This document shows positions 34,601-46,000 of a stretch of DNA of 64,000 nt, one piece after another. Below the pieces are notes generated by a model. The model saw only the letters and a list, made by a program, of their open reading frames with translations. It made no database searches and was not told the DNA's origin. The position numbers were made by a program, and so were the translations under genes. The first letter of the stretch is position 1. Each line of letters starts with the position of its first letter. Source of the DNA: Lineus longissimus (Eukaryota > Nemertea > Pilidiophora > Heteronemertea > Lineidae); contig NC_088314.1 in assembly GCF_910592395.1 (NCBI RefSeq), forward strand, positions 8,742,001-8,806,000. Reading direction: 5' to 3'.

Positions 34601-35909
34601 TGGTAGTGATATCGATGAGACTACCAATCCCATCGAAGCTGGCTTAGCTTGGACTATTAGTGAGTAGAGATGGTTTTTAGATAAAAATAAACGAGACCAC
34701 TAATCCCATCGAAGCTGGCTTAGCATGGACTATTAGTGAGTAGAGATGGTTTTTAGATAAAAATAAATGAGACCACTAATCCCATCGAAGCTGGCTTAGC
34801 ATGGACTATTAGTGAGTAGAGATGATTTTTAGATAAAAATAAACGGCACAAATTGGAGAAACGGCACAAATTGGAATATGACGGGTCGTGTGTTGAGTGC
34901 AGTTTTGGCCACAGAATGACATAAGTTCAAACACCAATTCCGCATGGTGATGTGACACTGGCTCTATTTTGTGTAAACTGTAGAAGAGGTACTGATCTGG
35001 TCTAATGGACAAATTATGTCAGATTGTGTTCAAATAGACTACATGTCTAGCTGACCATCTTTCTCAAATTCTTTTGATGGCATTCTTGTATTGAAGAGGC
35101 CAAACATAGACACATGGAAAGCTTTTAAAGGCATTTCTACAATGATACACCTAATGTTAGAACTCTTAAAATGGCACTTTTGAGGGAGGCATCTTGTATT
35201 TGTTACTCCTCTATTATTTGAACTATCAACATCCGACAACATACATTTCATCAGAATAAATTCCTAATTTTCAGGTAAAAGGCGACGAGCTGCAGCTGAT
35301 TTTCCAGGTGCTCCTGAAATTCTCCAGACATTGAAAGAGAAACCAAAGAAAAGGAGGGTAGGCTTCTTATCAGTCGGAGGTGCTCCTCCACGAAGTAAGT
35401 AATTTCTCCTTGAGAATTCCTCGGGTCGATTTTTCAAAAGCCTGTTACCTGTAGCTCATAATGGCATGTCATTAAAAACTTGAGAGATGTCCGTAGTCCG
35501 TCAGTGCGTGTATGTATACATTTGAAGCGAGACATGTTATTATTACACATGTAAAGTTGGTGCATAAATATGCATCTAGAGTCCATTTTCAGTTGATTGG
35601 GTGGAAAAGAATCCCATGTGTGCACCATTCTTATGTTCTGACATTTTCTGAAGTTGTAAATTCATCATTGTCCATTCCATTTCAGGCGGTGCTAAGATAT
35701 TTGACAGTGAAGGTGGAAAAGAAATTGGTTACATCACAAGTGGCTGTCCATCGCCATCTTTACGAGTCAACGTCTCGATGGGTTACGTGGAGACGCCATT
35801 TTCAAAGATAGACACTCACTTAAAAATTCAAGTGCGGAATAAATTTGTGGAAGCGACTGTAACAAAAATGCCATTTGTACCGGCAAATTATTTCTTTAGC
35901 AAGAAATGA
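31694..35909 (+). CDS. AMT: Aminomethyltransferase, mitochondrial (glycine cleavage T protein)
   Basis: Moves the methylene group from aminomethyl-lipoyl-H protein to tetrahydrofolate, releasing ammonia, in the mitochondrial glycine cleavage system. Eight exons in phase: 31694-31798, 32339-32538, 32846-33029, 33689-33767, 33978-34123, 34473-34659, 35275-35394 and 35686-35909 (TGA), 414 aa against 403 in human. Exon 1 gives an Arg/Ser-rich, acid-poor N-terminus typical of a mitochondrial presequence. Core motifs are [39 protein letters not shown] (with the folate-contacting Asp region), [52 protein letters not shown] and [10 protein letters not shown]. The exon 1 donor (GTGATT) is weak. Three introns contain tandem repeats. 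No poly(A) signal could be fixed. Confidence 0.97.
32660..32815. repeat. Diverged CAGTRGAACCTCTCT-type MITE in AMT intron 2
   Basis: Contains CGGACACCTCTCTAATAAGG, TTGTTTCCATTCAATTTGA and CAGGACACC as in the intact copies, but the terminal repeats are lost. It lies just before the acceptor at 32845. Confidence 0.65.
33335..33476. repeat. 70-bp tandem duplication in AMT intron 3
   Basis: A block starting TTATGCCTTATCAAATTG and containing TTGCGACACAATATTGACAA occurs twice, 70 bp apart, with only a couple of differences. Recent and non-coding. Confidence 0.85.
34150..34410. repeat. 29-bp minisatellite in AMT intron 5
   Basis: About eight copies of a 29-bp unit (CTTTAAGGCCCAGCAACG followed by TAAATCTACGT), some shortened. 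It lies between the exon 5 donor and the exon 6 acceptor, ending about 60 bp before the latter. Confidence 0.85.
34617..34845 (+). repeat. 76-bp triplication covering the AMT exon 6 end and its donor
   Basis: GAGAC at 34617, 34693 and 34769 starts three units of 76 bp. The first includes the last 43 bases of exon 6 ([14 protein letters not shown] coding) and the donor GTGAGT. The second and third are near-exact copies, including the donor, now within intron 6. Copies 2 and 3 share GACCACTAATCCC and GCATGG, so copy 3 arose from copy 2. Confidence 0.92.
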
Positions 35910-38044
35910 AGTTGTGTTGATCAATAGACTTGTCACGTGCTTGGAACAGTTTGGTCCATGTAATATCAGTGGACAACTTTTTATATTCAATTGGTTTGTG
36001 TTTACTGTAACTTACTTGAACTTTGGACTTTGTCTTCATGTGAATGATTCAAAGGGACAACTTGGGCTCGCAATTTACTTAGTAATTTACTTACTTACTT
36101 AGCAATTTATTTAGTTTGGACAAGGTCTGTTGATTTCAGGCGACTGTTATTGTGAAGTGCTTTGGTACAGGCCCTTGTTGGTGATAAGCGCTATATAAAT
36201 ACCACCAATTTTATCATGAGTCAACCGCTGTCCATTCAAGTCAAGTGCAGTGTTATCATCTTTTGGAGTTTAGTGAGTCAGTTAAAGTGCACCATTTCTA
36301 ACATAGTTGATCCAATATTGTACTAATTTTCTTCCAGTAGCTGTTTTGATGGAACTGCTGCTTCAGTAATGTAAACTGCTAGAGAACAGCTTTGTTCATT
36401 GGTTTCCCTGAGAGAATAGTTTTAATATTTTTGTTGTTGTGCATGTGGTTTGAATGTAACTTTTAATCGACAGATTTACCTTCTCAAATTATGATTGATT
36501 ATGTTTTACGACTTTTGACAATGTGTTCTACTAACTTTTAAGGTTGACCATAGGTACTACCATTTTGGCACCATTTTGAAATCCTAAAGCAATTAGAAAT
36601 CCTTCAAAATGAAGTGAAAACCCATTCAATACCCTGAAGGCCGTTCTCTGGAAAACAAAGAACAGACTCCCGTCCTTGACATTGTCATTCACGTGTTTAT
36701 GAAGGAGTTCTAATTGCGTTATGATTTCAAGTTCTAGCCCAAATGGTGTTGCCTATGGTCAATCCTTAAATTCATAAGTTGAGCAGGATACAGTGTCAAT
36801 AATGGATCCTTACCCCATCCTTTTGGAGACGACAGAGCCAAAGTTAGTATTCCAATTTGATCTCAGTCATACTAAGCAATGCGTGATAAACAGTTGTGAT
36901 GACGACATTCAGACTTGTCACATTTGTCTCTAACAGGGTATTGCCATCTCAAAAGGCGCTGCCAAACACAAAGGTATGTGTCAAAATTCAAACAGAATTG
37001 ATGTCACGACAATACAATTCCCTACTTACAGTCAGAGGCGGCTAAAGTTACTTGCCCTGTTCTTATTTACACTGTATGAAGCCTTCAGAGCAAATACATG
37101 TATATCTCACAGATGCATGTAACTAGGGTGTTGTTGTTTAATTGTCTTGATCAAAATCTCAGCGACCATTCTGCCTGAATAATGTTTTGTTAAAAGCCTG
37201 TGCTTCATATTCTAAAAACCAGTGCTTGAATTTACTCGGGGATGTTGTCCAAGAATCTTGAGATGTGATCTGAAAATGCTAAGGTTTAGTACAAATCTCA
37301 TGTGTTTCTAATGTCTAAATGTGCCAAATCGTCATTCAGCTGAAATTGGTACTCAAAGTGATAATGTGAACTGAAACACAACCGTGTGTGAAAATTGACT
37401 AATAGTTACTGCAATACACCTATTGTTACCGGGTACCCAAAGTACTTGATACTAGTATTTTTTTTAAATATATCATTGTATGAGATATGGCTGAATTACT
37501 GTTTCTTCTTGTTTTGTCCCACTGGTGTGGCTTGCTGTTTGCCTGGTTGTGTGATCAAGATCACCTACTAGGATTTAATTGCATCGCTGACAGTCAAGCA
37601 TTTGCAATAACAAAGTCCCCACTGCCTGCCAAGAATGGCCAGACAACTTCACCTTGCTTCAGAATTACCTGGTGTCCTTTGAGACACCCTGAATAGCGTT
37701 ATCTTTACAGATAAGTCTCATCCTAGTTGGAGATCAACCTACTGTACTTTGGGACATCCTGTAAAGGTTCCGCGTGATCGAGTACATCTCATTCTTGTTT
37801 GAGGACAACCTCATCCGAATGATTGTCTCTTTATTGTCATGTCCAATCCCTGTTGAAGAACAACGTACTGTCTTTGATACAACCTGAATAGCTACCATAT
37901 CATCCAGTACATCTCATCCCCGTGTTTGAGGACAACTTATCTCCTGAGTAGCTGTCTCTTTTGATGTCCCATCCTTGCTAAGGAACAACGTACCGTCTTC
38001 TGGGACATCCTGAAAAGCTAGAACAGCCTACTGTCATTGAGACA
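35910..38044. other. Intergenic stretch with AMT 3'UTR and a LINE tail
   Basis: At 36125-36215 the words TGTGAAGTGCTTTGGTAC and AAGCGCTATATAAATACC are typical of the 3' ends of invertebrate LINEs. From about 37690 to 38045 there are degenerate units with GGACAACCTACTGT and GGACATCCTG about 65-75 bp apart; related units return at 38935-39170. No gene is seen. Confidence 0.5.
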
Positions 38045-38930
38045 TCCTAAATGGCTACAGCTTCATTCAGTAAATATCATACACTTATCTCTGGACATCA
38101 TCTGTCGCCTCTTAATGCGATGCCTTTATGTCTCCCGTCCAATCTAATCATCTTAGTCCATAAAAAAAAACGTATGCTGTCCGTTTTGAATGCGAATGTT
38201 CTCTCTTGACATCTGTCTCACCTCCCAACATCTAAGGCTGCCAATGAACATCTTCTGTCACCTCTTAATGCGAATGCATCTTCTGTCCTACATCACCTCC
38301 CAACACCTCGGGATATCTCTGGACGTCTTCTGTCACCTCTGAATGCGAATGCATACTGTCCTCAATCACCTCTTATCATCTCAGGCTAATTTCCGGACGT
38401 CTTCTGTCCCTTCGGAATGCGAATGTCCTCTTCTGTCCTTGGACCCCTCCAAACATCTCAGGATGTCCTTTTGACGTCTTCTGTCGCCTCGGCATGCGAA
38501 TGCCTCTACATCTCCCATCGTTACCTCCCAATATCTCAGGCTGTCTCTGACGTCATATGTCGCCTCTGTCTTCACTCCCATCTCAGTCCACCTCAAAACA
38601 ACGTTCTGTCTTTCGTCCCATCTCATCATTGTAGTCCACCTCAAAATGCTTAATGCAAAAATGGTTCTTTTGTCATTGTCACCTACCAACACCTCAGACT
38701 ATTTATGAACGTCTCCTGTCGCCTCAGCATGCAAATGCCTCCACGTCCTCCGTCCCATCAGATCGTATAAAACCACCTAAAAACGTCTTCTGTCACCTCT
38801 GAATGCGAATATACTCTCCTTCCTTAATCACCTCCCAACATCTCAGGAGGTCTTCTGTCAACTTCTAAATGTAAATGGGTCTATTGTCCCGTGTCACCTC
38901 CCAACACCTCAGGATATATCGTCGGAGAAC
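38045..38930 (+). repeat. Second block of the GAATGCGAATG tandem array
   Basis: The same units as at 21.9-25.8 kb (ACCTCTGAATGCGAATG, CCTCCCAACACCTCAGG, CTCTGGACGTCTTCTGTC) are found here, in forward orientation and diverged. It is flanked on both sides by the GGAGAACAACCT / GACACCCTG repeats, so it appears to be inserted in, or part of, a composite repeat. Confidence 0.8.
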
Positions 38931-39846
38931 AACCTAGAGTAGTTTGAGACACCCCGTTTAACCGCCTCTTTTTGATTATGTTTCATCCTTGTTGATGAAC
39001 AACCTACCACTTTTTGGACACCCTCAATAGCTTTCTCTTTATCAATTACCAAGTATGTCTCATTCTGTTTGGAGAACAACGTTCGGGACACCCCTTATAT
39101 AGCAACCACTTCATCCATTACACGTCGTTCTTGTTTGAGAACAACCTACCATAGACACCCTGAACGAATCGCCTCCTATCTCATCCCTGCTGGTGAACAA
39201 GTCTCTAAACGCGGAATACAGTTCAGGGCTTTCTTCACGTCCTCGATCATCATAAAGGGAGACATCCTCTGAAGACTAGGACAGGCGCATTTCCCAGCTC
39301 TAGATATGACTGCACCTCCTCCATTTTGCAGTTTGGGTTGTGTCCCAACGATGACCGAGAAGGAAATTGTTTAATCTATTGTGCCTCTCCATGGTACACT
39401 CCGGACGCAGTGGACCGGCCTTGTCCGTCACCCGAACCTGTTGGGATGACGCAATCGGGAGTTTACTCCATTTTTCACACTTATTCATGGGATGTAAACC
39501 ATGAATTTAAGCGAAGTGTGCGATTTGAAATAATCATGATGCGACTCAGCATGGTTTGAAAAATAAAAAACGCCAACTTTGTGTGGTTTTGAAACCATGG
39601 ATGCACAGCTTCAACGGTATTTTCCTAGTTTTGAAATAAGGATGGTTTGAAAGATAAAACTGCTGGTTTGAATATAAAATGATTGTTCTAAAAATTGGAT
39701 GAAATAAGTAAAATGTATTTGTTTATTGTTTGAATGAATGAGATTGTTTCAGATAATTTGGGGAAATAATTAAATTCCCACATCGCGCCTCATAGTTAGG
39801 CCTATAAAGTTTGTGGCAACATTTGTTTGAGCCGTAAATTTATATC

Positions 39847-39868
39847 ATCAGCAGTGTACACTGCTGAT
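39847..39868. repeat. 22-bp perfect palindrome upstream of HAL
   Basis: Eleven bases (ATCAGCAGTGT) are followed at once by their exact complement. It lies about 210 bp before the HAL start codon. It could be a dimeric protein-binding site or a chance cruciform. Confidence 0.6.
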
Positions 39869-40080
39869 ATCATACAAAATGTGTTATCCTGCAATGTCAA
39901 GAACTATGCCTATCTGCGCTTTGTAAGTCACTGACATAGCATTTTTAATTTCCCGCCCAAATGGAGTGGGTGTGCTGTCAATCTCGATTGTAATTGGTGA
40001 AAGTATAGAGGTGTGCGCGTCACGTGGTCACGCACATGGCCTGATTGCATTGCGACAGTTGGGGTCATTCAGAAGTTAAA

Positions 40081-43000
40081 ATGAAGCTCTCGGTACGTGT
40101 TCGAGGGGAATGGTTCGCTATACCTTGCAGCAAGGGTAATGAAACAATCCGCTGGGTAGGAGAAGAATCTCTCAAGAGGTACAACAAACTGCAGCCGGCA
40201 AGCCACGTGGAGAAGGATGAAAAAGTCTACGAAATTCGTAAAACAAGGGGTGGGGCCATCCTGGATCCTGACGACCACATCAAACAGGTCCTGGACGATG
40301 ATGATTTTGTATCAGTTGGTAAGCCAATCAATATTTCTTGTTAATAGACCAAGTGATTCTGTCTGTTGATATATTGTACCATGTGTTGTGATCTGCTTTA
40401 TCCTACATGCATATGTCATGAATGTGATATACTGCGACTAGGCTTACTCGGTTACTGGTGACGTGGTGTGTTGAAATCAGTGAATAAAGCAGCTGGTGAT
40501 GGGGAATGACACACTCGCACTCACAGTTCCATCGATCCCCATGATATATATTAAAGTGATTGGACTGATTCCCAATAAAGAAAACCTTCTTCAGATCTAT
40601 AATCAACAGTATGGTCATGGAGAGAGTGTTTCAGTGCTCCAGTCCAAAGCCAACTCCAGTAGGGGGACCTGCATCATTATCAAGGCAAGGGACTAGGGAG
40701 CTAAAAACCGTTGCAATATCACAGTCTTTGGACCTTGTCAAGGTTGGTTGTTCCAATAGACCCTAAGCAGACACCTCTCTAGTTTATATGACACCCCACT
40801 GATCTATAGACGCTAGGTTTGGTCCCAAATTGGTTGTTTCCATTCAATTTGACCTCTCTAATCAGAACACTTCTCTGTTAAGGACAGCATTTGTCAGCCC
40901 AAGGGTGTCTTAAAGAATAGTTACTACTGTATTTTCAAATGCCAAAGCCTGCAGGTTCCAAAGCAGGTTAGTGCATGAGGATTAACTACGAGACCAACAA
41001 CCAAGGACTTAGAAGTGTATGTAGCCTAGGCCTATCGATTTTGTATTCACTGAATGGTTGCTGGTTTTATTCCATAGGCCTATAGGCTACATATATAAAA
41101 ATAGAAAAAAATTAATTCAGATTCGTGAAATCTATAGCTGGGCACTTGTTATCCACCAACAATTCATGAGAACAAGTTCTTGCCTGTCTGGACACAGCAT
41201 AGACCTACCATTATAATTATTAAAATGGAACCACAATGTTCATTAGAAGTCCATTGAACATACTGGTGATTGATTCAAGAAGAGTTTAACAAATTTTAAT
41301 TTGTATGGAACTTATTCAACTTATTGCCCCCCTTTCCCAAATTCCTAGATTTGCCATCAAACCATGCATTATCAGCAATGACCCAACTACATGTACATGT
41401 ATTTTCAGGAAATCAGGTGAACTTTGGTGACCATCTGTTGGTGATGTCATTTTGAGTTGAAACTAAGGAGTTCCAATATCAATTTAGAGATAACTTGCAC
41501 GCTATCTCATTTGTGTTATCATTGCTAGTAATGTGCATGCCTATCTATAGTATATTACAAGAAATGTTGCATGAAATTATAAACAGCAAATTAAACCATG
41601 CACGTTTCTGCAAATAGTCTAGGGTCCGTACCTAGGTTCAATGCCCACAATATTCTATCATAATAACATATTGAAATAGCGTCTCTGAAGCAAAAATCCA
41701 TTCATTGATACTTCTTTGTTAGAAAGGCTGTATGAGTTTGAATGAAATATCCTGTTGACATCTTATTGTTCAAAACACTTGGTGACCTTTCACAAAGGAC
41801 ACATTCTACATGAAATATCCCTCCTGGAGCGCCAAGCTTGGCAAGAAAATAGAACCAAACTGGGCTAAGACTCGGCAGAAACTCGGATCACATTTATATA
41901 AGCCTTCAAATTTTAAACTGACGGTATAGGCCTGATTTTAATGCAAGGGGATACCCTCCTGTGCTCCCCTTGTTACAATACATCTATAGACAGTCTACGC
42001 GTTCAGCTTTTGATCAAAGCCAATGGTGTTTTGAAGTTTGAAATAGTATTTTCAATAACCCCTGATACATCTGAACTGTTTCTTCTTCTTCTTCTTCTGC
42101 ATTCGGAAAAACTCTTGAACAAATTGCTAAATTTCCGGGTAATTCTCACATCATCTGTCTTTCAGTCTTGGAGAGTGACAAATCGAGCCCTGTAACAGGA
42201 CCAGCAGAAGTGCCATTCATACCAGAACAAGTGTATCCTTTTTGAGAGGGCTGTTCATGAAAAATTTGCGTGATCCCATTTTTAATTATGGCCGCCACGG
42301 CGGCCATCTTGAATTTCGTTCTTGTTGATTTCAGGAGCATTTCATCTGATTGAAGCAATTTTTCTTCTGTGTCTTGGAAGTCATCAGGGGATCATTCCTT
42401 TCAAAAATTGGCACAACATGGAAGCCATTTAATTACGTTTCCATCCGTTTCTAGTTTTACTCCACTTTCCACTTCAGAGTTGGGTCTCTTGCAGCCCTTT
42501 GCTTTATAAAAAAATCTAGGAATGGGGAATCTAATTTTATAGTGCCTGCCTTAACCCTGACCACAGATCTGGGAAACTTGTTATGCCACGCAATCAGGCA
42601 AGTGATACTTTTAATTCCTTTCAAAATAATTTTCTACAAGCACATCTGAGGAATTAACATAATACAGTGGAACCTCTCTTAGCGGACACCTCTCTATTAA
42701 GGACAACTTCTCTATTTAGGACAGTAGCTTTGGTCCAAAATTGGTTGCTTCCATTCAATTTGAGCTCTTTTATCAGGACACCTCTCTATTAAGGACAGCA
42801 CTTGTCAGTCCCAAGGGTGTCCTTAATAGAGAGGTTCTACTGTAGTTGTTTTGTTCTTTAAATATTTCTGTTGTAAGTATAATTGAAACTGTCTCAATGC
42901 ATCAAGTGTAATCTGACTCTTCGAAAAGGACAAGCTCGACCAAACAACCTCGCATAACCATAATTTCAATCATATTTTAATTTTTGGTAGCCAGATGTTT

Positions 43001-46000
43001 TTTGCGATCCTCAGGCAACAGATTTCCAGGATTGTAAGTTTGACTCATCTTGTATCTTATTTTCAGTACATATCTCTTGATGGAAATAGCTTGTCTACCG
43101 ATGATCTTATCCGTCTTGGAAAAGGCGAATTCCGGATCAAGGTATGGCACACCTGACATAGAGGCTTCAGTGCTGCCCCTGATGTGACCAATATTAGAAA
43201 AACAAGCTTGAGGATCATTGTCCACCATTACTCCTTCTTTGCTGCTGTACACATGCATCTCCGTCCCTGTACTCGCAATAATAAAAGTTGATGAAAAAAG
43301 ATCATAAAAAAACGTTGTACACAAAAGCAATTTTAATGCACCTTTTTTAATCAAGATTGACTTATAGTATCATGTTCTTTTAGACTGATGTGAATACTAA
43401 AATCATTGTATCAAACCACAACATACATCTGATTGGTGGCCAGACATAGACCACCCAGCTGTGAATGATTGATACCCAGTTTCTAAATGTGACCTCTTCA
43501 AATTCAATAACAAATTTAAAATATTCAATGAACAACATAGGTCTTTAAACCTTAAAGGCGTTTTTCTCCTCTGATGATTTTTATCACATTTACCCCAGTT
43601 ATCCCCCTGTCATACAGCTACATTTAGGCTTTAGTATGAATAATTTTTCTGATCTGAAGACAACATTTCTCTTTTGAAGTTATCTGCCGAAGCAGAAGAA
43701 ATGGTTGAAAAGGCAAGAAACCTTGTCGACGACATTGTGAAAGAGAACAAAAGTAGGTGCTCTTTAAAAAGTATATTTGAGTTCAATTTTGGCCGACTAA
43801 ACACACGTTACTTCAAGAATGATCCATGTGATATTGTCAATGCAATCGTGGATGTTCTTATAGTTGACTCTGAATCATCATACGATATTGTCAGTCAAAA
43901 CATTAGATTACACTATTTACTTTTGAGCGCATTGTGAATGGCCTGCCCGATAAATGATTTTATCGCATCGGTAAAAGCCATTTATTGGTTTAAAAAGAAT
44001 CTATTCATGATCATATATTTATTTCCCGTCTTGTGACTTTTCAGCTGTGTACGGCATTACAACCGGTTTTGGGAAGTTTGCCAGGGTCACAATTCCACTC
44101 GAACAGATCAAGTGCGTATATCCGTGTTGATTTTGGCTTTATTCCAAACTTAAGATTTCATTCAGGTTTTTATTGTTTTGAGCTCTTTAAAGTACAATCT
44201 TGGCAGATATTGATCTTTTCCCCATTAGAATTCTTAGAAATTTGAATCAATTATTGGTAATATCAAGAATGCATAAGACTAATGTAAATTGTGTGGAACT
44301 AAAGAGTAATCAAAACATCCTAGTTTATTGGTCAAATTTTGTTATTTGCACCTAACTGCTTATGAAACCACCGTACAATATGCGAAATACTTTATTTTCA
44401 AGAACCGTTGTAAAATTTATCCATTTTTTTTTCATTGAGAACTCCTACAAATCGAAAACAAATTTTATAAATCTCTTCTTTCAGTGAACTACAAGAAAAT
44501 CTCATCAGATCTCATGCGGCCGGTAACTATGCTTTCAAATTTAAAACACAGTATCGAATTAAGGGGACAACTTGGGCATGAAATATGTTGGTTTTTCGTA
44601 CAAAAATGGCTTCCAGCAGGACCGCAACATCTCCAAACCGGATAATCAAAAAATCACTGAACTGCAATAAACAAAGCACTAGAACGGGCCGTGTGGCCTG
44701 CCTGAAATTTACAAGCCATGTCTAAAATGCCTCGCAACACTGGCAAATATCATCATAAGAGATTGATTAGCAGGGAAGTTCCACTGCATTTAATTCTGTT
44801 TCAGGTGTCGGAGATCCCATCACACCAGAGAGGACGCGCATGCTGTTGGCTCTTCGGATTAATATCCTAGCGAAGGGTCATTCTGGTATCTCGCCCAAAA
44901 CTCTGCATCAGTATATTGATGCATTTAATGGTAAGTTGTTTCTTTTACCTTTGCAGGTCCTATCAGTTGGTAGATGTAGTTGACTTTGCTATTTGCAATT
45001 GTTCAGTGGAACTAATTTTTCAATGATCATACAGTAGAACCTCTCTACTGAGGACACCCTCGGGACTGACAAGTGCTGTCCTTAATAGAGAGGTGTCCTG
45101 ATTAGAGAGGTCAGTTTGAATGGAAACAATGAATTTGGGACCAAAACTAATGTCCTTTATAGAGAGGTTGTCCTATAGAGAGGTTGTCTGCTAATGGAGG
45201 TTCTACTGTATATACAGTAGAACCTCTCTATTAAGGACACCCTTGGGACTGACAAGTGCTGTCCTTAATAGAGAGGTGTCCTGATAAAAGAGCTCAAATT
45301 GAATGGAAGCAACCAATTTTGGACCAAAGCTACTGTCCTTAATAGAGAAGTTGTCCTTAATAGAGAGGTGTCCGCGGTTCTGTATCAATTTGTTAAACTA
45401 TTTTTGAATGTTAACTCATAATGACATGAGTGCTCTTTCTCTATTCCAGCATCCTGTTTGCCCTGGGTGCCTTGTAAGGGCACTGTAGGTGCCAGTGGAG
45501 ATCTAGCGCCCCTATCTCACCTTGCTCTTGGTATGATGGGGGAAGGGAAAATGTGGAGTCCAGAGAGTGGATGGGGTGAGGCCAGATATGTAAGTCCAGT
45601 TGTTTTACTTTAATAAGGCAGATGAAGTCAAAGCATTACAGACATTTGATTAAAAAAAAAGGCAGGCATGACTGATCATCTCATTTGTCCTCGGTGCTTC
45701 TATCTTGTGAGGCGATCGAGTACTAATCTAATTGACATCCTCATCAGATGTCCCGTAAAATGTATTGATTATTTTTTGGTCCTTTTACAGGTCCTTGAAG
45801 CTCATGACTTGAAACCAGTACAACTTACTGCGAAGGAGGTAAATGAATGTCATTACATTACAATGCAATGTAGAAAGGTTATGACAGATTTCTGCTAATT
45901 CATTCAATGAAAACACAAGTAGTATTTTGCCACCAATTGTCTCAGAAATTGAAATTTTAAGCAGACATCAGTGATTGGAGGAGTAACCTGGAATTGTTTC

